Assembly: GCA_000934385.1 (NCBI GenBank)
Contig: KN880569.1
Span: 1 to 64,000, forward strand
Reading direction: 5' to 3'
Source of the DNA: Cylindrobasidium torrendii FP15055 ss-10
Lineage: Eukaryota > Basidiomycota > Agaricomycetes > Agaricales > Physalacriaceae
Length of the DNA: 64,000 nt
Shown here: one piece after another, positions 24,144-33,086 of the stretch
Layout of the letters: the number at the start of each line of letters is the position of its first letter
Position numbering within the stretch: the stretch's first letter is position 1
Program-made: the position numbers and the translations under genes
The notes under the pieces: generated by a model
What the model saw: the letters and a program-made list of their open reading frames with translations, nothing else
What the model was told of the DNA's origin: nothing
The model's database searches: none

Positions 24144-24834
24144 ATGGCAGGACAAGAACCGTTTGTTCAATCTGGAGACGCGTTAAATGACTTTCTTCGA
24201 GCGTTCTGGCAGCGACAAATCGATACTGCAGAGCAGGAAACCCCAGATTTCAAGCACCCTGCGCTCCCACTCGCACGTATCAAAAAGGTCATGAAATCCG
24301 ACCCAGAAATCAAGGTCCGTCCTCCCTCCAGCAATAAGTCCTACAGACTAATAAGCTCAGCTCTAGATGATTGCCGCGGACGGTAAGCACCTCTTGTTCG
24401 TGTTGGAAGTCCCATTGAGGCGCAATGCTAGCACCCATGGTATTCTGCAAAGCATGCGAAAGTAGTGATTATTTTTCCCCTTCTTACAACATCTAATGTC
24501 GCACAGTATTTATTGCAGAAGTCACCGCGCGCGCCTTTCTAGTTGCAGACGCGAACAAACGACGAACGCTCTCGCGCTCTGATATCGCGAAAGCTATCAC
24601 CAAGTCAGACCAGTTCGACTTCCTCATCGATATTGTCCCTAGAGAAGAACCTTCTGCCACTGGTCAGGCGAGCAATGTCACACGAAAGGCGGCCGAACCA
24701 ACCACAGTCGGCGTCTTGGACGGCGTAGTATGGTCATTACTCCTACCATCTTCTTTATTAACCGTCCGTAGCGTCCCCAAGAGGAGTCGGCTCGAAGAGG
24801 GAAATCTCGTTCGGTGTCTGATGGTGCCCACTAG
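24144..24834 (+). CDS. HAP5: CCAAT-binding factor subunit HAP5 / NF-YC-like histone-fold protein
   Basis: Five exons: 24144-24314, 24367-24382, 24432-24461, 24507-24727, 24772-24834 (501 nt, 166 residues). A short N-terminal helix with FWQRQ precedes a histone fold that starts [17 protein letters not shown], continues [20 protein letters not shown] and ends with [14 protein letters not shown] and [13 protein letters not shown]. These are the signature elements of NF-YC/HAP5, which pairs with NF-YB and NF-YA to bind CCAAT boxes in the nucleus. The FWQ helix favours HAP5 over the related Dpb3/Dpb4-type subunits. The protein is short for fungal HAP5, and its tail is reduced to an [13 protein letters not shown] end. 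Exons 2 and 3 are 16 and 30 nt. Its product may act on the CCAAT in its own promoter. Confidence 0.88.
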
Positions 24835-25033
24835 GTGTGTGGCCCAGTGTCTCTTAGCTATCACTGAACCGTTCTACATTTCAGAATTATCGGGGTCGAG
24901 TTGCATAGCTGAAATGCACAGATCTATGTGCTTCGAGATTATAATTATATTATGGGACCGTGATTAGCAGAGCGGCGTAACGACTAAAACAAACAGTACT
25001 CTACAATGGAAGTGTTCAGACTTCAAGCTTTCC

Positions 25034-26889
25034 TCACATTACCACACATCCATCTCCCTTGTCCTGAGTCTTGGACTTCTTTCCTTCTGCTCCTCGGTTT
25101 GCCCCGAAGCCCATGTCGGCAAAGGTTGTCTGCTTCCCGCCGCCGCCTGGCACTGGCCTATCCTCTGCACTGACCACTCTATTGGTAGGACTACGGCGAC
25201 CAGGTGGGCGGAAAGACTGTGTGGGTGAAGACGACCGCGAGCGTGGAGGAGAGTCAGTGCCGGCCATCTCCCCGCAACCAGGGTCGACAAGCGAATAGCG
25301 TGTTCTGCCTGCGAACTGCGGTGCCAGCATATGTCCGTCGCTGGACGTCGGCGTCATTGGACCCACGGGTGACAGAGGCGATGGCGGCGAGGCCGACTCT
25401 TCTTCCGCAATAGAGGACACGACCATGGGGGCGATGGAAAGCTCAGGATAGGGCATTCCCTCGCTGATCGTCTGCTTCCTAACATTCTCAGCGAAGGCAT
25501 GAGGGTCTTGATGGACGAGAGGGTACGTCTGCGAGCGCGCGTCGCTCTTATCACGAGCGTGCGTCCTGCGGCGTACGAGTCGGTCGTTGGTGAGCGTCTC
25601 ATGTTCTGACCGCGAAAGCACATTGGGCTCAGGCAACTTCAAAGCCTGTAACCGTTGCTGAGCCTCTGCATGTCCCTTGACGGCCGCCTGTACGAAGCAT
25701 CAGCACCCAGCATCTAGGATAAAATGGGAATCACCTTTTGATACCATTCACTGGCCTGCGCGAGATTCTTCTCTTGCCCGACACCAATTTCTGCATAGTA
25801 GCCCATCGCGAACTCAGCATCAGGCAATCCAGCCGCCGCAGACGAGTGCGCAAATCGCAGTGCCAGCACTTCATCCTTCTCCAAAACATCTTCTGCGCCG
25901 CATAGGAACCAGCGACTGAGCGCCAGGTCGGCCTCTCGAGTACCAGCAAGCCTGTACCACTCCACACTGAGCTGAGGGTCATATGGCCAAGGGTCCTGCG
26001 CGACCTCGTACGCCGATCCAAGCTTGTACTGGGCGGGCACATAGTGCAGAGACGCTGCGCGCTCTAACATGGCCTTTGCTTCGAGCGTAGGGGCAGTAAG
26101 ATTCGGAAAGGTATACTGGATGGCATGAGGCGGGATAGAGGTAGCCGTGAATTCTCCCAAAAGGATAAGGGCAAACTGATATGCGGGGTAGGGTGTCCAC
26201 AGCGTCACGGCCAAGGCTGCTTCGTAGAGCAATCCAAGCGCAGCACTCATATCCTGCGGCAAATCCAATTCGCCAAAGAGATGGGCCATACCCAAACGCT
26301 AATTGCTCCATTGTCAGCAGACTGCCTTGCAGTGATGGACGGTGATACTTACGTAGCTGCACGACGCCGCGCCCAGCGCTGCACCCTTTTTGAAGCAGTC
26401 CACTGCGTAGGCGTTGTCCCCAAATGCCTCGTAGTCGGCGCCTAGCTTGAACCAAGCATCCTTGAAGCCGGCCTTCGCACTCGTCTCGAAGTCACGAAAG
26501 GCTGCGGGCCTGTCGTGCGGCACTACTGATGGCAAGACGCCTGACGCACTGAGAATAGCGTGCCAGTAAGCAGCTTCTGGATCCGTGGTGGAAAGGCTCG
26601 TTAGAAGGGTGGCTGCGGTTGCGGCAAGCGCAAGGACGGCGTCGGCGTCGGCTGAAGGCTTCTTCGAATTGTACGGCCCAGCGTCGGGCTCGAGGCTTGC
26701 ATGTTGCCCCAGGAGCAAGAGGGCATCTCGGCACCACGTGATTTGGATTTCTGGGGGTGTAGATGGCTGGATGACATTGGCACGGGCTGCTTCAAGAGAG
26801 TAGGTTGTCGGCATTGGCACGACGAAGGGAGCCGTGGGGTCTTCGGATCCCATTGGAGAGGCGGAGCGCATGGGAGACGACATGTACAA
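25034..26889 (-). CDS. Chs4/Skt5-like SEL1-repeat protein with C-terminal CaaX box
   Basis: Three exons: 26353-26889, 25735-26298, 25034-25687 (1,755 nt, 584 residues). After a Pro/Ser-rich N-terminus come several SEL1-type repeats (AAFRDFETSAKAGFKDAWFKLG, RLGMAHLFGEL, MLERAASLHYVPAQYKLGSAY, DAEFAMGYYAEIGVGQ, AAVKGHAEAQQRL), then a disordered Ser/Pro/Arg-rich tail ending in CVVM. This layout, SEL1 repeats plus a prenylation motif, is that of chitin synthase activators of the Chs4/Skt5 family, which recruit class IV-type chitin synthase to the plasma membrane. Methionine in the last position favours farnesyl transfer. I took the first ATG (26889); the in-frame ATG two codons later would change little. 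It is convergent with the HAP5-like gene. Confidence 0.85.
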
Positions 26890-28682
26890 TGGGCTTTACG
26901 TCCTTGGTTTTGAAGCGAACGTCGGCCGGGAAAGATGGTCGATGAGAAGAAAGCCAGACGGGTTGGTGTCGTCGCGGTCAGGAAGCAGGCGGAGCAGGCT
27001 TATGTACGGCCGGTGGCTTTTACCTTTGGAGTACGGCATCGCGGTCAGAACCGACGTGATCGAGAGTGGAGCGCATCATTGCTTCGCAACGTGTTGCAGC
27101 CTGCATGAAAGTCAGACAAAAGTTGCTTCATTCTCAAGCTCAAGGCCTGTATGATAATGTACACCAAATGCTTGTCGTGATATTGTACAAGAATACAGCG
27201 TTACTGCTAAATAGAACTTTGCCTGTTCTTACCACGAAATATTACCTCCTGCCTTTCGTAAGCTCCCATTTAGCCCTACTTAATTTTGATGCTGATGGAC
27301 AGGCGGTGTCGACAGCTCTGCCCTCCAAGCCTCAAGGAGTCAGCCAAGGAGTCAGCGCTGTATGAACCGGCACACAAGACGCGCTGCCCATGCATTAGTG
27401 GGAGCATGGCGAAACTCTCCTCTAAAGAAAAGAAATCGACCAGGAGGTGACCGGTGACGGTGCAGGCCTGACCCAATGGACCTGACGGTGACATAAGTGT
27501 TCCTTGTTTTGGAAACCACGCTCGCGTGAGAACAATGACGGGTTTGACAGTTGATCCACCTGTGCCGCCCGGTATATCATTAGATACGTATGCCGCTGAG
27601 CGCTTCAATACCCTTCATCAGAACACTCTCCCGATGATTATTGCGCCCAAGGGTTGTCCAGAGGTTGGTACAGGCTGTAAAGTGGGTCCCAGGTGGGCCC
27701 CGCCGGCGCAGCCTACAGGAGTTTTAGTCAGGTACAATGCAGTCTTCGGTTACCGCGAACTAAAGCGGCGCTCAATGGCGACGAACTTCGGCCATGCACT
27801 GTAAGCACTCAAGCTCAAGTCTTACATTGGAGACAGATATTTTCGCGGTATTTGACAGCGCACTGGATTCGTGTCATGCTTCAGTCTCCATGCCGCCGAA
27901 TATTCGCTATCATTCGCGGACTACTACTACCAGGTTCTTAACCCCTCCTCTTTCCAGCCAAGCAGTCAAGTATCTGACTTTGACTATGCTCGATGTGCTC
28001 ATAGTAAAGCACGGAAGGCTGGGAAGCGCCAGTGTACACCGTTATTCCAATATTTATTACGAGCTCGGTCATTTGCTTGTTGCAACGGGTGATGCTATTG
28101 ACCAATACTACCCGAGTCGCAACTCTACTCTTCGCAAATATCTCGCTATGCCTTTCTGTATGCATGGGTCTTCGAAAAAAAGCCTCCCAACGCCCAATTG
28201 CAAGTTGAACCAGCTTACTATATGCTGCTGGATAAGATGGTGCTAAAACCCGTATGCTCCTTTTGCACACTGTAAACGAAGGTAAGCATTCAATCCAGCT
28301 TTCGGTATGTGGTTACACCACATGTATTGGTTTTCTGCTAGCGCCATCATGTCTGACACGTAGAAAGTGGCCAGCATGAACACAAACATGGGGCGATTGA
28401 GACGATGCGCTATGGTGTCCCCTTGTGCGTGATAGGCTATACTGCTGACTGGCCTCAACTGGCAGTGGCCTCACGAGAACAGAGCTTGCCACTTGGAAGT
28501 TGGAACCCGATCGACCTTTCCAAGCCGATCAAGAACCGTGGGAATATTCAGTGTTGCTTCTTCCAGACGCGTCCATCACTGTTTTACGCGTCTCCCCTTG
28601 TTCTGCCCTTTGCGTTTTCTCTCTCTTATCATACATTGCAAGACTTGCGTCAACAGCACATTCATTGACTGCCCCGGACTCC
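26890..28682. other. 1.8 kb divergent intergenic region
   Basis: The region lies between the start of the SEL1-repeat gene and the start of the small HPD-domain gene. Short frames at 27276-27608 (minus), 27526-27804 (plus) and 27794-28246 (plus) show no motif. The first 40 codons from 27535 read as ordinary coding-like sequence but do not extend through convincing splice sites. No tRNA, repeat or element was recognised. Confidence 0.45.
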
Positions 28683-29474
28683 ATGTTTTCGTTTTCTCCT
28701 TCTAGCTCGTTCTCTTTCGACGAGCTGAATCACTCGAGTTCGGCAGATGTTCTCTTTGGTTCACCCTCAAAGAAATCTGCCTACACATCCGAAAAGCAGA
28801 AGCAGGCTGCACCCGGACTTGGTTATTTTGTATTCAACAATGCAGGTTCCGAGCCGACTCACGACACTCAACGACCATCGACCCAACCTTCGTTACCACG
28901 ATCCACTGAAAGACCTGCACCGACTGCACCTGCTGCTGCAGCAGATGATCATGTTGCAGAGGAGGAGGCGCGCCTGAGGAAGCGTACAGAAGAGCAAGCA
29001 GCCGAAGCTGTGCGCGGTGAGGAGGCCTGGGTGCGCATGGGCGGGACCCTTATGGATGCACGCGGACGACGCGATGTTGAACGCACCAAATTCATGCGCG
29101 AAGAACTGAAGCTGCGAGACCATGAAGAGGCCCTTGCACAGCAGTGGGGCGCGTACGAGGATGCATGGCGGCGACTTGCCCATTTTCGGGATTCGAGCAG
29201 CCTTTCATTTACGGATATCCCGTGGCCTGTGCATCCCCCGCCAAGGAGCGTGGACGACATTACGGCCAAAAAGATAGAGGCATTTCTTACGGAACCGCTT
29301 ACGATCCGAGGGACTAAAACGACGCGCAAAGAACGGATTCGTGCATCTTTGTTACGCTGGCATCCCGACAAGATGACCAAGGTGGTTCAGCGAGTGGCGG
29401 AGGGGGAGGACAGAAGTTCGGTCGAAAAGGGTATTGCAGTTGTAACCCAAAGTATTCATAGTATGAATCGTTGA
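28683..29474 (+). CDS. small HPD-domain protein, paralogous to the C-terminus of the giant coiled-coil protein
   Basis: An intronless CDS of 263 residues. The frame is open further upstream (to 28500), but that part is not conserved-looking, and the ATG at 28683 starts the Ser/Phe-rich segment MFSFSPSSSFSFDEL. After a low-complexity region come a short Glu/Arg-rich coiled coil (about 100-155) and a C-terminal domain with FTDIPWPV, ITAKKIEAFL and RIRASLLRWHPDK (HPD at 227-229). The same order FPWPM, ITSGGVEAYVL, RIKEQLRRWHPDR ends the 1,579-residue protein at 4387-4881. An HPD tripeptide after a helix is the Hsp70-activating signature of J domains, and NFKBIL1-like proteins have a similar end; co-chaperone action is an inference. 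It lacks introns, unlike almost all neighbours. Confidence 0.85.
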   Translation: MFSFSPSSSFSFDELNHSSSADVLFGSPSKKSAYTSEKQKQAAPGLGYFVFNNAGSEPTHDTQRPSTQPSLPRSTERPAPTAPAAAADDHVAEEEARLRKRTEEQAAEAVRGEEAWVRMGGTLMDARGRRDVERTKFMREELKLRDHEEALAQQWGAYEDAWRRLAHFRDSSSLSFTDIPWPVHPPPRSVDDITAKKIEAFLTEPLTIRGTKTTRKERIRASLLRWHPDKMTKVVQRVAEGEDRSSVEKGIAVVTQSIHSMNR

Positions 29475-29641
29475 TAATGGGATGCTGTATGTGCATGGAT
29501 CCTTTCGCTCAGATTGCCATACTGGATATAAGTATGGATGCATGGCGTATATTCTGTCTCATTTGTCGCGGACCAGCAAAGGACAAATAAGGGTGTAGAA
29601 TTTGTAGGTATCACATAATTATCGTGTGGTAAAGATGGCCT

Positions 29642-30916
29642 TTATTCAAACGCCGTTCTATCTATCGTCAGATAGTCCATAAGTGCGCTCAATCCCTCAT
29701 TTCCGCCAAGTCTCGCAATCTCCCCGCGTACGCGCCCCTCCAAAATGTCCAACACATCTAGGGTGTAGGCAAAGGACTTCGTGTGGTCCTTCAGATATCC
29801 AATGACATGGTGCTTCAGTGTTGGTGTCGTGGGCCTCTTTTGGAGGACATTCATCACTTGGCGGTTCGTGGTGTCGGCATGAATGCCATGGACGACGGGG
29901 AAGGAAAATTTGCCCTCGGTGAGATCTTCGGCGAAGCCTTTGTTGCTGGCATACTACAAACAGTTCAGACTCAGGCCCGAGGAGCGGCGGAGGTATATAG
30001 AGACTGCAAGAAGAAGAAATACATACGTCTGGGCTCTGCAGGTTCATGAGATCGTCACGTATTTGGAAGTAGACACCAATAAGGTTGACGAGCGGTACAT
30101 AGTCACTACATTTCTATTAGAAAGACACAGGGAGATGCTCGGAAATGGGTACGTCTCGGTGTTGACAGTTGCGCAAGCCATCATGAGTTTGATTCCAATT
30201 CGAAGGAGGCCCCCAGTCTCTGCGTATTCAAGTGAGACTGAGTGCACATGCGGATGAGGGATAACGCACTATTGTTGACCATGCCAATGTATTGCTCTTC
30301 ACTCGGACACTGAAGCGAGTCGCGCCATTGCAGCTCAAGGCCTTGTCCGCGATGAAGAGATAGCAATTCTTCGGTGACAATGGTATCACAATCTTTCTCT
30401 TCCCGCGCATGGAGGGCTCTCAATTCCTTGAAGGCAAGAAAATAGACGTAGTTCGCGGTATTGATGGTTTGGGGTACTCCGTAGATCTTGTGTGCGACTA
30501 GCATGAGTAAGTAGGGCTAGGGTGCGATGTCAAAATAGTGCACCTGGCTGGCCTCGGCGCAATTGGGAATCGTCCTCTATGTCATCTACTCTGGTCGGGT
30601 ATCGGCCAAGATTCAAAGCAGCGATGCATATGCGTACAAGAGACTAGCATTGTGGAGCATGGTGACAATTCGCGCGATGAGAGAGGTCTTGTCTTCTGGG
30701 ACTTTGAGCCATAGATTGAACGCCTGAATTAGCCGACTGCGCATATCCTTGCCAGGATTTGCGGATATATAGTCGAATGGTTCCAACAAAGCCTTGGTAC
30801 ATGGTAAGGGCGCGTCCGGCGTACCACAGAAGGTGACATGCCGTTTCATTGTCCTTCGTCCAATCCGACTCCGTCGAGAGAGTGTTCAGGAGATTTTCGT
30901 AGAGAGGGAGAGACAT
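29642..30916 (-). CDS. BTS1: geranylgeranyl diphosphate synthase
   Basis: Seven exons: 30842-30916, 30638-30792, 30544-30590, 30270-30497, 30153-30219, 30027-30105, 29642-29953 (963 nt, 320 residues). It condenses farnesyl and isopentenyl diphosphate to C20 geranylgeranyl diphosphate. Visible motifs are [37 protein letters not shown] (first Asp-rich motif, D79-D83), [33 protein letters not shown], and [15 protein letters not shown] (second Asp-rich motif, 208-212), followed by [15 protein letters not shown]. Length matches the family. Intron 1 (30793-30841) must be GC-AG to join the N-terminal exon in frame; without it the start would shift to an ATG at 30849 with a non-conserved leader. It is head-to-head with ATG15. 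The symbol BTS1 is by function, not by tested orthology. Confidence 0.93.
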
Positions 30917-31130
30917 CAATCCAAGATATCGAGGCAATGCCCTGGGTTTTGGACGAGCAAGATGAATGGGATGAAAACAGTAGTCTGAAGACAACAGCCC
31001 AGGCAATCTAAATCGGGCGACTGCTGCAGCCTGCCAGCATGACGTTCTCCACGTGGGCGCGTACATTGCTCCTTCTCGCTTCCATAGACGGCTACAGCAG
31101 TGTTCGCCAACCATACAACGGACCACAATA
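30917..31130. promoter_or_regulatory. compact divergent promoter with CACGTG box
   Basis: Only 214 bp separate the start codons of the GGPP synthase (minus) and ATG15 (plus). A palindromic CACGTG lies near the middle (31050-31055). Both genes probably use this segment; co-regulation is inferred from the arrangement. Confidence 0.5.
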
Positions 31131-32608
31131 ATGATTAATCTAATTCCCTCTGCCCTTCAATTCCTCTCTACCGTCTTGCTTTGGAATACGGAACCACCAC
31201 CAACGCCCAGCCTAACCTTTCGCCTGCGTCATGTCCATGCGACATCTAACGACTCACGAACATTATTGAACAACGTGCCAGCTGAGCTGGCCGCCAATAC
31301 GCTCAGCTACGCACTTGATACACGTCCGTTGACACTTCACAAGCCCCAATCCTTAAAGCGGTTCATGTCAGCTCGTCTCCAGCCCTACAGCGACGCAACA
31401 CTATGGACAGAACAACTTTCCCGAGGGCCAGACGTGGAAAAGCGAGAGACTTTGCTTACATTGGCAAGGTGTGTGCTCCGACTATGCGGCTTCCCGTAAG
31501 GGTTCGACCACTTTGCAGAATGTGCTACGACTCATATTACGACCCAACTGACAAGAATTGGTACGACTTGGGACCAGATTGGAATACGGTGAGTGGTCGG
31601 CGCACACTGTCTAAACGTTGCTCATCGTGAACAGACCTTCTCGTATGGCTGGGAACCCGATGCCGATGGTTTTCGTGGTCACGTCTTCGTATCTTCGGAC
31701 GAAAGTACGGTCGTCGTTTCGATCAAAGGGACATCTGTGCCATGGCTCGGCGGTGGACCCACCATCAAGAAGGACAAGCTCAATGACAACCTTCTCTTCT
31801 CTTGCTGCTGCGCACGCGTCGGGCCGACCTGGTCGACTGTCTGTGGGTGCTATGATGGGCAGAATAAGTGCCGGCAGGATTGTGTCGAGCAAGCTCTCGT
31901 TGAGGATAGCTTGTTCTACCCCATTGGCATGGTGAGCTAAATCATAAATCTTATTTCACACCTACTCAAGCCACCTAGAATCTATACAACAACATATCAT
32001 ACTTGTACCCCGACGCCCAGATCTGGTTTACAGGACATTCACTTGGCGGGTCACTTTCCACGCTCGTTGCTCAGACCTTTGGAGTCCCTGCAGTTGCATT
32101 CGAAGCACCGGGAGATCTGATGGCTTCGCGTCGACTACATCTTCCTTCACCGGTGCGCATATAGCCACCCTTGCCCGAGTATTTCGCTGATCCATCCCAG
32201 CCGTCCACGCAGCATATTGTGCATGTCTACAACACTGGTGACGTGGGTCGAGTATCCCATTCCTCACGTCGCCCTCGCTGACTCTATCACAGCCCATTCC
32301 GCAAGGGACCTGCACCGGTATTGGGTCAACATGCGCCAATGCAGGCTACGCATTAGAGAGTCATTGCCATCAAGGCAAAATCATCAAATACGACACGGTC
32401 AACAAGCTCGGATGGCGCGTCAACGTGCAGAATCACATCATCACCGCTATGATTGATGTACTGAGTGTTGAGAGTGAGTGGGAGGAGGGCCGCGAGGTCC
32501 CGCCGCTGGAGGATGAGGCAGACGACTGCGTTGTGAGTGCCCCGCCGCCGTTACTGTTGTGCTCGCCTAACGTCCTTCTAGGACTGCTATCAGTGGGAAT
32601 ATGTCTGA
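31131..32608 (+). CDS. ATG15: ATG15-type autophagic body lipase
   Basis: Seven exons: 31131-31468, 31519-31588, 31635-31931, 31979-32152, 32201-32242, 32293-32532, 32582-32608 (1,188 nt, 395 residues). Atg15 is a vacuolar phospholipase that breaks open autophagic bodies. The ATG at 31131 gives a short hydrophobic N-terminal segment ([18 protein letters not shown]), the expected signal anchor. Conserved stretches include [40 protein letters not shown], the nucleophile motif GHSLGG (Ser256), [29 protein letters not shown] (likely catalytic Asp307) and SHCHQGK (likely His333). The end DCYQWEYV is family-like. Asp and His assignments are by analogy with yeast Atg15. Confidence 0.94.
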
Positions 32609-33086
32609 GAATACTGATGTACGAGTATAATATGCGCATAATACGAGCAATGGATCTGCGCGCCACTGGCAGCCAGCGTCGATGAACTGTCGCATTTAGC
32701 TCGGCTATCTCGGCAATCGGACTTTCTGCTTCGGAGAAACGAGCACGTGAACGCAGAGAAGCGCTAAAGCGAGAAAATCGGGTGGCGTTCTTGCCTAAAA
32801 AGGGACTGTGGGAATCGCCACTGACGCGTTAAGAAGCGCGCAAAGCGTTCAATCTCGCCCGTTCGCCTCTTTCTCTCCTACCATCATATTACAGGCTTTC
32901 AAGCAACCCCGCCGTTGTTCAACCTTCCGTCGCTGACGCCTAATCGAGCTCGTTCGCCCTAATTCGACTAAGCTCTAACGCAAACACCAAAGCTTAATTG
33001 TACGTACTTGCACACCATCTCCGCGTATCCCCCGCTTATCTCGCCGGTCTCGGTCCGTAGCTTTTTCACCTTGCATATTTTCACCA
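32609..33086. other. intergenic region
   Basis: Between ATG15 and the RRM gene, both on the plus strand. The last 250 bases are C/T-rich, fitting the promoter and 5' UTR of the RRM gene. Nothing else was seen. Confidence 0.5.

Noticed and set aside
27526..27804. A possible small plus-strand gene
   Set aside because: The first codons look coding-like, but no motif, no good donor and no following exon in frame could be found.
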